Source of the DNA: Akkermansia muciniphila
Lineage (GTDB): Bacteria > Verrucomicrobiota > Verrucomicrobiia > Limisphaerales > SIBE01
Length of the DNA stretch: 44,514 bases
NCBI GenBank assembly: GCA_945861765.1
Contig: CAMAWP010000015.1
Coordinates: 1-44,514 of the forward strand
Reading direction: 5' to 3'
How positions within the stretch are numbered: the stretch's first letter is position 1; every line of letters begins with the position of its first letter. The translations under genes were made by a program, and so were the position numbers. Positions 1 to 7,425 of this stretch are shown piece after piece. The notes below the pieces were generated by a model. That model had not been told where the DNA came from, did no database searches, and was given only the letters and a program-made list of their open reading frames with translations.

Positions 1-226
1 CTTTAGCCACTCATCTTTAGCCACTCATCTTTAGCCACTCATCTTTAGCCACTCATCTTTAGCCACTCATCTTTAGCCACTCATCTTTAGCCACTCATCT
101 TTAGCCACTCATCTTTAGCCACCCATCTTTAGCCACTCATCTTTAGCCACCCATCTTTAGCCACTCATCTTTAGCCACCCATCTTTAGCCACCCATCTTT
201 TTGCCATCCATCTTTTTGCCATCCAT
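1..226. repeat. 14-bp tandem repeat (minisatellite)
   Basis: Sixteen head-to-tail copies are visible and the array probably continues left of the window. Copies 1-8 are identical (CTTTAGCCACTCAT). From copy 9 on, a T-to-C variant (CTTTAGCCACCCAT) alternates with the original. The last two copies are 15 bp (CTTTTTGCCATCCAT). The unit length is not a multiple of three, so this is not a coding repeat. The array stops 8 nt before the ATG at 235 and occupies the place where a promoter and ribosome binding site would be expected. Confidence 0.97.
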
Positions 227-234
227 TACCAATC

Positions 235-1881
235 ATGAAACACCTCCTCACACTCATCGCCGCCCTGCTGCTGGTTCCATTGGCAGCCCGCTGTGCCGAT
301 GCCGACACCAAGACCTTGCGCATCTTTATTTTCGCAGGCCAGTCGAACATGGAGGGGGCGGATTCAAAGGTGAAGGACATCCAACGCTTTCCACCGTTTG
401 CCGGATTGGACATGCCTCAAGACAAGGTGCTGTTTTCTTACAATATCGGGCGTGAGGAAAAGACGACCTCCCAGGGCTGGGTCGCTTTGCAGCCTGTTGC
501 CAACTTCGTCGGGCCGGAACTCAGCTTTGCCAGACGAGTGTCGCAATACATTGAAGCCCCCATCGCCATCATCAAGTGCGCCGCCGGTGGCACGACTTTG
601 GGCGGAGACTGGAATCCCGACAACCCCAGTGGATTCAAGCTCTACCCGCTGGCCTTGCAGTTGATTCAATCATCGCTGGCTGAATTGGATCAAAAGAAAG
701 TGGCTTACCGGATCGAAGGCTTCATGTGGCATCAGGGGGAGAATGACATGTTCAACCAGGAGTTCAAGCCGGCCTACGGCAAGAACCTGAAGAACTTTCT
801 GGCAAGCTGGCGTCGTGACCTCAAGACGCCCGGCCTGAGATTCTATATCGGCGAGCTTTGCACCAAGACGATTTGGGGGATGGACAACCGTGAGCCGATG
901 TATGCGATCCGGGCAGGGCAGAAAGCTGTCACCGACTCCGATCCGCTGGCGGAATACATCCCGACCTCGCACGATGCGGTGGAAATTGGCGGGGGGGCGG
1001 GATTGCATTATCACTACGGAACCCTGGGGCAATTGGAGCACGGCGTGAACTACGCGGACGCCTACCTGCGAACGATTGGAAAGAAGCCAGCCACCGACCG
1101 CCCGCTCAAGGTTTGGCCGTATGCGAAGGGGAGCACGGTCAAGCTCTTCATCCTCGCCGGGCATCGCAACATGGAGGGGGAGCGCGCTTTCGAACAGGAA
1201 CTCAAAGCGCGACGGGGACAGGAGGCGCTGGCGGAGGACAATCACAAAATCGCTTTCAAATACCGCATTGGCAGCGGCTACAAAACCTCCAATGGCTGGG
1301 AGCCGCTTGGCCCCGCTGGATTCTACGACACTTTCGGCCCCGAACTCAGTTTCGGCCGGACGCTGCTAGGCAAGGCGCCCGGCAACATCGCCATCGCCAA
1401 ATTCACGCACAGCGGCTCCCAAATGAACGACTGGACTCCCCAAGGCACGGATGCGAAAGACCGAAACCTCTACCCACAGTTCATCGCTTTTATCCAGGAA
1501 TCCATCAGGGAACTCGAAGCCAAAGAAAACCCAGTGGAACTCGCCGCCATCGTGTATCATGTCGGGGAAAACGACATGTCCTTTGGACCTTACCGGAGCA
1601 ACGCGGCCAAGTGGCTGCAGTCCACGGTCGCGAAATGCCGCCAGGACTTGGCGCTTCCGACTTTGAAATGGGTTGTCAGCCAACAAACGCCCACGGATGA
1701 GGTGGGACTGAACCGCATTGATGTCACCGCCAACCTGGCCGCCATCGCCGCCGCGGACCCTGCCTTCATTCACGTCAAGGCCTTCAATCTTCCGCCGCAG
1801 GAAGAAAAGCTGGTCATCACCACGGCGGGCATTGTTGAGTTGGGGGAATTGCTGGCCCACAGCTACCTTGAACACAGATAA
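235..1881 (+). CDS. Secreted tandem SGNH/sialate O-acetylesterase-like protein
   Basis: 548 residues with a signal peptide (about 1-22), so it acts outside the cytoplasm. It holds two copies of a SASA/CE6-like SGNH esterase domain, the family that removes acetyl groups from sialic acids or xylan-type sugars. Domain 1 (about 25-280) has the nucleophile block FAGQSNMEG and the later block WHQGEND. Domain 2 (about 300-548) has the matching blocks LAGHRNMEG and YHVGEND, so the nucleophile serine is replaced by arginine and this half is probably not catalytic. The start is the ATG directly after the minisatellite; no Shine-Dalgarno sequence is visible. The cytochrome gene at 1883 begins 1 nt after the stop, so the two are probably co-transcribed. 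The true substrate is unknown. Confidence 0.88.
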   Translation: MKHLLTLIAALLLVPLAARCADADTKTLRIFIFAGQSNMEGADSKVKDIQRFPPFAGLDMPQDKVLFSYNIGREEKTTSQGWVALQPVANFVGPELSFARRVSQYIEAPIAIIKCAAGGTTLGGDWNPDNPSGFKLYPLALQLIQSSLAELDQKKVAYRIEGFMWHQGENDMFNQEFKPAYGKNLKNFLASWRRDLKTPGLRFYIGELCTKTIWGMDNREPMYAIRAGQKAVTDSDPLAEYIPTSHDAVEIGGGAGLHYHYGTLGQLEHGVNYADAYLRTIGKKPATDRPLKVWPYAKGSTVKLFILAGHRNMEGERAFEQELKARRGQEALAEDNHKIAFKYRIGSGYKTSNGWEPLGPAGFYDTFGPELSFGRTLLGKAPGNIAIAKFTHSGSQMNDWTPQGTDAKDRNLYPQFIAFIQESIRELEAKENPVELAAIVYHVGENDMSFGPYRSNAAKWLQSTVAKCRQDLALPTLKWVVSQQTPTDEVGLNRIDVTANLAAIAAADPAFIHVKAFNLPPQEEKLVITTAGIVELGELLAHSYLEHR

Positions 1882-1882
1882 T

Positions 1883-4747
1883 ATGAAGTCACTCGCCTGC
1901 TTCATTTTCAGGGCGTTTCGTAAAGCAACTCAAGGGTCTGCTCGATGCGAGCAAACCCTCCCGACGCAGCAACTCGAAAATCGAGTGACTTTCGTGCGAT
2001 TCATCCAACACAAATCCGCCGCCCGGGCGCCGGGCCCGGCAACGCTCCGTGTCGCGGGACTTTTCTCGTGGATCGCGCTGGGCGCCATGCTCCAATTCGG
2101 CCCCGTTCCGGATGGGTTCGCGGAGGTGATTGTGGCCGGAGCTGCCTCCAGCCAACTCAATCCGGAACTGAAGGGGCTGGTGCTGATTGAGGAGTTGAAT
2201 TGCGCAGCGTGCCACGCGGGCGATGCGTCGTGGGCTGTGCGCGCGAAGAAAGCGCCGCGACTGGCCGACATCGGATCGCGGGCGAATCCGGGATGGCTGG
2301 AGACGTTTATCGCCAATCCGCATGGGACCAAGCCCGGCACCACGATGCCGGACGTCCTGGCGCAATTGAGCGCGGAGGAAAGGCGGCAGACGGCGGCCGC
2401 GCTCACGCACTTTTTGCTCTCGCTGAAAAGGAGCGACTTCGCCTTGCGGCCGCCGGATGCGGTGGCGGCGGAGCAGGGAGGGCGGCTGTTTCATGCGCGC
2501 GGATGCGCGGCGTGCCACTCACCCCGCGATGAAAGGGGCGCGGAGCTGCTGCCAACAAATTCCGTCCCGCTCGGGGCGCTGGAGAAAAAGTACAGTTTCC
2601 AGAGCCTGGTGGAATTTCTGCTCCGGCCGCTCGCGAGCCGGCCTTCGGGGCGGATGCCCGAAATGCGGCTGGCCGCCAAGGACGTGGAGCGCATCGCGCA
2701 TTTTCTCCTGCAAAACACGCGCGTGCCGGGCTCGCTCGGTTACACGCTTTATCGCGGGGAGGTGTGGGAGGGGCTGGAAAGTGAGAAGGTGACCGCGGAG
2801 CGGGCGGGCCAGGTGAACGACTTTGCGCTGGAGAGCCTCGGCCTGGGCAAAATCCAGCAGCACACGGCGATCAAATACGACGGCTGGGTAAAAATCGCGA
2901 ACGCGGGGCGCCACACTTTTTTCCTCAAGATGAACGGCGGCTCGCTGCTCGTGGACGGGAAACAGATCATACGGCAGGAGCCGAGTGACCGGCGCGGGGT
3001 GCAGGAACTGGAAGGCGCGGCGGAACTCGCGGCGGGCTGGCGCAAACTTCAGCTCACGTATTTTCACACGGGGCATGAGGCGACGTTTTCGTGCCAGATG
3101 GGAGGGCCGCAGATCAAGCGGGGACCGATTCCTTCTTCGCTGCTGTCCATCTCCAGCGAACCCATCGCGCCCTTCGAACCGCTCAAGGTGGATGCCGAAC
3201 TCGCCGCCCGCGGACGGGAACATTTCGGCAGGCTTGGCTGCGCGAATTGCCACGACGACCTTAATGTGCCCGCGACACCCGGACGCGCATGGGCCAGGCT
3301 CGACGCGAGCCGCGGATGCCTCAGCGAAGCCCCCGGAGCGTGGCCGCGCTTCGACTTGAATGTGGAGCAGCGCGCGGCGATCGCGAAAGCGCGGCGCATT
3401 GCGGAAAGGCCGCCGCTCGATGACAAGCAACGGCTCGCAAAGACGATCGTCACTTTCAACTGCATCGCCTGTCACGAACGCACCGGCCTAGGAGGCATCG
3501 ACCCGGAACGCAACGCGCTCTTCACCGGAACGCAACCGGCGCTCGGCGATCAAGGTCGCATCCCTCCCCCGCTCTCGGACGTCGGCGCGAAGCTGAAGCC
3601 CGAGTGGATCGCCGAAGTGCTGCTACACGGGAAACGCCAGCGCGATTACCTGGATGCGAGCATGCCGCAGTTTGGCGAAGCGAACGTCGGGCATCTCGTG
3701 GATCTCTTTGGCAGTGTGGACGAACTTGAAACGGTCGTCGTCCCCCAAGTCGGGAACATTCCGGAATCGAAGGGCGCCGGCCGCGAAATGATCGGCGCCG
3801 ACGGCCTGAGCTGCATCGCGTGCCATGAATTCAACGGACAGAAATCCGGCGAGATGAGCGCGCTCGACATCTCGCGCGTGACCGAGCGGCTGAAGAAGAA
3901 CTGGTTTCATCTCTACTTGCGGCAACCTTCGCGCTTCCACCCCAACGTGATCATGCCCAGCTACTGGCCGGACGGTCAGTCCACGCGCCCGGACATTCTC
4001 GGCGGCGATGCCACGCAACAAATCGAAGCCTTGTGGACCTATCTCGAAGACGGCACTCGCGCGAAGAAACCGGTCGGCCTTTCCCGTCAGTCGAACGAAC
4101 TGCGCGTGGGCGATACCACCGAGATTTGTCGTGGGCAAAGCTCGGTGGGCTATCGCGGAATCGGCGTCGGCTATCCCGAGCGCATCAACCTCGCATTCGA
4201 CTCCGGCGAAATGGCGCTGCGTCAGCTTTGGAAAGGTGACTTCGCCAGCGTGGACTCCGGCCGCTTTCACCCGCGCGGGACCGATTTGCTTTCCTTTCCG
4301 CCCGGCATTCCGTTCCACCGTCTGACGTCGCTGGAGGACAACTGGCCGTACAAAGGGAAATCCAACCACACCTTTCCGCAGGACCACGGATACCAGTTCC
4401 GCGGCTACACCCTCGACGTCGGGCGCAGGCCAACGTTCCGCTACAATTACGGCGACATCGCGGTGGAGGACTTCTTCGAGGATGCGCGCGACCAGGACGG
4501 AAAGGCCTACTTCAAACGCACGCTCCGCTTCGACACGCCCGCCGCGCAACCACCGTTCTATTTTCGCGCCGCCGCCGGGAAAACAATCACCACCTCCGCC
4601 GACCGCACCTTCACCGCGGACGAACTCCAAGTCCGCATCACGAGCGACCACAAGGGAGTCATCCGCGAAGGCGAAAACGGCGACGTGTTGATCCCGCTCG
4701 CGCTCCCGAAAGGCCGCTCCACTCTCACGCTCGAATACCAATGGTGA
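1883..4747 (+). CDS. Secreted pentahaem c-type cytochrome with PA14-like domain
   Basis: 954 residues. Five CxxCH haem-attachment motifs are visible: CAACH (about residue 107), CAACH (209), CANCH (453), CIACH (527) and CIACH (644). Between the second and third (about 285-410) lies a segment with the pattern of a PA14-like sugar-binding sandwich (KYDGWVKIANAGRHTFFLK, then a LLVDGK turn). The last 250 residues have no CxxCH and look like a beta-rich domain. The start chosen is the ATG at 1883, 1 nt after the preceding stop; the frame is open further upstream but that part overlaps the esterase gene. The hydrophobic export segment lies unusually far in (about residues 55-75), so a later start is possible. 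Probable role: extracytoplasmic electron transfer linked to sugar oxidation by the propeller protein that follows. The specific partner is inferred. Confidence 0.85.
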   Translation: MKSLACFIFRAFRKATQGSARCEQTLPTQQLENRVTFVRFIQHKSAARAPGPATLRVAGLFSWIALGAMLQFGPVPDGFAEVIVAGAASSQLNPELKGLVLIEELNCAACHAGDASWAVRAKKAPRLADIGSRANPGWLETFIANPHGTKPGTTMPDVLAQLSAEERRQTAAALTHFLLSLKRSDFALRPPDAVAAEQGGRLFHARGCAACHSPRDERGAELLPTNSVPLGALEKKYSFQSLVEFLLRPLASRPSGRMPEMRLAAKDVERIAHFLLQNTRVPGSLGYTLYRGEVWEGLESEKVTAERAGQVNDFALESLGLGKIQQHTAIKYDGWVKIANAGRHTFFLKMNGGSLLVDGKQIIRQEPSDRRGVQELEGAAELAAGWRKLQLTYFHTGHEATFSCQMGGPQIKRGPIPSSLLSISSEPIAPFEPLKVDAELAARGREHFGRLGCANCHDDLNVPATPGRAWARLDASRGCLSEAPGAWPRFDLNVEQRAAIAKARRIAERPPLDDKQRLAKTIVTFNCIACHERTGLGGIDPERNALFTGTQPALGDQGRIPPPLSDVGAKLKPEWIAEVLLHGKRQRDYLDASMPQFGEANVGHLVDLFGSVDELETVVVPQVGNIPESKGAGREMIGADGLSCIACHEFNGQKSGEMSALDISRVTERLKKNWFHLYLRQPSRFHPNVIMPSYWPDGQSTRPDILGGDATQQIEALWTYLEDGTRAKKPVGLSRQSNELRVGDTTEICRGQSSVGYRGIGVGYPERINLAFDSGEMALRQLWKGDFASVDSGRFHPRGTDLLSFPPGIPFHRLTSLEDNWPYKGKSNHTFPQDHGYQFRGYTLDVGRRPTFRYNYGDIAVEDFFEDARDQDGKAYFKRTLRFDTPAAQPPFYFRAAAGKTITTSADRTFTADELQVRITSDHKGVIREGENGDVLIPLALPKGRSTLTLEYQW

Positions 4748-4773
4748 TCCGATGATTATTGAAACCCAGAGAG

Positions 4774-4860
4774 TTCACCGCAGAGGCGGGAAGGAGGCAG
4801 AGAAGAAATTCCAATTCTCTCCCGAAAACTTCTCTGCGCTCATCCCGCCTCTGCGGTGCA
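4774..4860. repeat. Imperfect inverted repeat, CACCGCAGAGG type
   Basis: The left arm (4774-4805) and the right arm (4829-4860, reverse complement) share about 26 of 32 positions, both containing CACCGCAGAGGCGGGA and ending in GCAGAGAAG. The spacer is 23 bp. The right arm ends 19 nt before the ATG at 4880. It resembles a second inverted repeat at 17633-17693, so it belongs to a dispersed family. Confidence 0.85.
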
Positions 4861-4879
4861 TTTCCCAGGAACTCGCTAC

Positions 4880-6373
4880 ATGAAGACACTCACCCTTTCG
4901 CTTTCACTCATGGCCTTGGCTCTCACTCCGCTCCTGCACGCAGCCGAAGACCTCGGGGCCATGTGGGGCACCGCTGCGGAGGAGGCGAAATATTATCCCA
5001 TCGTCAATATCCCGATTCCTACCGGCGTTCCGATGCGGCCGGGTAGTTTTGAAGTTCTTCCCGATGGACGGCTCGCGGTGGGCACGCGGCGCGGCGACAT
5101 CTATTTCGTAAAAGGCGCGTTCGATTCGCCGCCGAAGCCGGAGTATCACCTTTTCGCGAGCGGGCAGGATGAAACCTTTTCCCTCTCGTGGAGAGACGGC
5201 GCGATGACGGCCACCACGTGGGGCGAAGTCACGCGCATCTCCGACACCGACGGCGATGAAGTCGCGGACCGCTACGACACGCTGACGAGCAACTGGGGCT
5301 ACGCCGAGGGGCACGAGTTTGCGTTTGGCTCGAAGCCCGATCCCGAAGGCAACATCTGGGTCGCGCTGGGCCTGAGCGGTTCGTATGAATCGCACAATCT
5401 GTTCCGTGGTTGGGCGGTGAAAGTGACGCCGGACGGGAAAATGATTCCGGTGTGCAGCGGCCTTCGCAGCCCCGGCGGAGTGGGCGCGAACGCGGAGGGC
5501 GCGATGTTTGCCATCGAGAGCCAGGGGCCGTGGAACGGCTGCTGTTCGCTGAAGCATCTCAAGGAGGGTGCCTTCCTCGGACATCCCGCCAGCTACAACT
5601 GGTATCCCTTCGTCCCCGGCATGCAAGCTCCCGCGCTGGCACCGAATAGCCATTCTCGCATGAGCGTGGAAAAGAAGCGCGTGAAAGAACTCGTCCCGCC
5701 CGCCGTGAAGTTTCCCTACATCAAAATGGGCCGTTCGATTTCCGGCTTCCGGCTCAACAACACCGGCGGCAAATTCGGCCCGTTCGACAACCAGCTTTTT
5801 CTCGGCGACTACAGTCTCAGCCTGATCCTGCGGGCGACTACCGAACAGATCAACGGGGTGTGGCAGGGCGCTTGTTATCCCTTCCGCGAAGGGCTGGCCA
5901 CCGGGATCATGAACGTGGAGTTTTCGCCCAAGGGACAACTGATCGCCGGAGGCTTCACCACGAGCAGCCAGTGGCCCGTGCGCGGGACGGAGCCTTTCGC
6001 GATGCAGCGCATCGATTGGAACGGCGTCGTGCCTTTCGAGATCAAAGAGATCAACATCAAGAAGGACGGCTTCCTGATCACCTTCACAAAGCCCGCTCAT
6101 CCGCAAGTCGCCGCGAGAACCGATGTCTATCACATCGGCACCTACACTCACGTTTACCACGCTGGCTACGGCAGTCCCGAGGTGGACCAGACAACCCCGC
6201 GCGTGACCAAAGCCGTCCCTTCAGCAGACGGACTCTCTGTGATGGTGCATCTGGATAAAATCACCGAAGACCACATCCACGACTTCGATCTCGCCAAAAT
6301 AACCTCCCAAGACGGCCATCGTCTTTTGCACAACAAGGCCTACTACACGGTGAACGAGATTCCGAAACAGTAG
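4880..6373 (+). CDS. Secreted beta-propeller protein (PVC sugar-dehydrogenase-like, DUF7133 type)
   Basis: 497 residues with a signal peptide (about 1-22, ending HAA). The body is a propeller of the kind related to PQQ-dependent sugar dehydrogenases. Visible marks are the calcium-loop-like TDGDEVADRYD (about 119-129), repeated G-x-W/G-D blades, and GLRSPGGVGANAEG, like the PQQ/Ca loop of soluble glucose dehydrogenases. It has no CxxCH motif, unlike its relatives further right. An AGGAA-type ribosome binding site lies 8-14 nt before the ATG, just outside the right arm of the inverted repeat. Its place straight after the pentahaem cytochrome suggests that one supplies the oxidising domain and the other the electron acceptor. 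Substrate unknown. Confidence 0.8.
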   Translation: MKTLTLSLSLMALALTPLLHAAEDLGAMWGTAAEEAKYYPIVNIPIPTGVPMRPGSFEVLPDGRLAVGTRRGDIYFVKGAFDSPPKPEYHLFASGQDETFSLSWRDGAMTATTWGEVTRISDTDGDEVADRYDTLTSNWGYAEGHEFAFGSKPDPEGNIWVALGLSGSYESHNLFRGWAVKVTPDGKMIPVCSGLRSPGGVGANAEGAMFAIESQGPWNGCCSLKHLKEGAFLGHPASYNWYPFVPGMQAPALAPNSHSRMSVEKKRVKELVPPAVKFPYIKMGRSISGFRLNNTGGKFGPFDNQLFLGDYSLSLILRATTEQINGVWQGACYPFREGLATGIMNVEFSPKGQLIAGGFTTSSQWPVRGTEPFAMQRIDWNGVVPFEIKEINIKKDGFLITFTKPAHPQVAARTDVYHIGTYTHVYHAGYGSPEVDQTTPRVTKAVPSADGLSVMVHLDKITEDHIHDFDLAKITSQDGHRLLHNKAYYTVNEIPKQ

Positions 6374-6393
6374 CCAGCCACTCCCACCCACTT

Positions 6394-7425
6394 ATGCGCA
6401 AACTTCTCCGCCACTTTCTCTGTTCCGCCGCCCTCCTTATCTCCTGCGCTCTTGCCCACGCCGCGGACAACTCGCAATGGCTGACGTATCCCAGCGGCGA
6501 TGGGCCGCGCAAAGGCCAACGCATCGTGCTCATCGCGGCGGACCAAGAATATCGCAGCGAGCAATCCATGCCCATGATGGCGAAGATTCTCAGCACGCAT
6601 CACGGCTTTGACTGCATCGTGCTGTTCGCCGTCAACGACAAGGGCGAAGTCGATCCCACCATGCCGGTTTACCCCGAGAAAGGTAAGCCGCTCAAAGAGC
6701 ATCACATTCCCGGTCTGGAGCAGCTCGCCTCGGCCGACCTCGTCATTTTCTTTCCCCGCCTGCTCACCTTGCCCATGCCCGAACGGGAGCTGATCGTGAA
6801 GTATATCGATTCCGGCAAGCCCATCATCTCCATCCGGACGGGCAACCATGGCTTTCACGCCGCGCTGCCCTACAGGATCAACGGCAAGCAGGTTCGATGG
6901 GGAGAGGATGTGCTCGGCGGAACTTTCCTGGGCCACCACGGTCGCTGGCAGGCTGACTCCACCCGCGGCACGATCGTCCCGGAACAAAAGGATCATCCCA
7001 TCCTGATCGGAGTGATCGATATTTGGGGGAAGTCGGACGTTTACCGCACCTACAAGGAAGGAACGAGTCTGCCGACCGATTGCACCGCCCTGGTCTGGGG
7101 TCAGCCGCTCATGGGGCGAAACCACGACGATGCGTCGAATCCAAACTTGGAGCCGTTGCCGGTGGCCTGGTTCAAGAACTGGCATACCAGCGACGGCAAG
7201 AAAGCCCGCGTCTTTCACTCCACCATGGGCAGCGCGCACGATCTCCAGTCCGCCGGCCTGCGCCGCCTCATCATCAACGCCGCCTATTGGGGCATGGGCA
7301 TGGAATCCGCCATCTCCCCGACTCGCAGCGTGGACATCGTCGGCACCTACCAACCGCTCGAAAGCGGCTTCAACTACAAGGAACTCGGCGTCGTCCCGAA
7401 ACCAGTCTCAGCTTACAAACAATGA
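6394..7425 (+). CDS. Secreted ThuA-domain protein
   Basis: 343 residues with a signal peptide (about 1-23, ending AHAA). The mature part is a ThuA / trehalose-utilisation fold related to class I glutamine amidotransferases: strand IVLIAADQEYRSEQSMP near the start, DLVIFFPRLLTLP, and SGKPIISIRTGNHGF at about 146-160, where the nucleophile of true amidotransferases would sit. That position is not a Cys in a GxCxG elbow, as is usual for ThuA. ThuA proteins are common beside 3-keto-sugar and DUF1080-type genes in Verrucomicrobiota and Planctomycetota. The stop overlaps the next start (ATGA at 7422-7425), so the genes are translationally coupled. Confidence 0.85.
   Translation: MRKLLRHFLCSAALLISCALAHAADNSQWLTYPSGDGPRKGQRIVLIAADQEYRSEQSMPMMAKILSTHHGFDCIVLFAVNDKGEVDPTMPVYPEKGKPLKEHHIPGLEQLASADLVIFFPRLLTLPMPERELIVKYIDSGKPIISIRTGNHGFHAALPYRINGKQVRWGEDVLGGTFLGHHGRWQADSTRGTIVPEQKDHPILIGVIDIWGKSDVYRTYKEGTSLPTDCTALVWGQPLMGRNHDDASNPNLEPLPVAWFKNWHTSDGKKARVFHSTMGSAHDLQSAGLRRLIINAAYWGMGMESAISPTRSVDIVGTYQPLESGFNYKELGVVPKPVSAYKQ

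Noticed and set aside
1-226. CRISPR array
   Set aside because: The repeats are 14 bp and directly adjacent with no spacers, so this is a plain tandem repeat.
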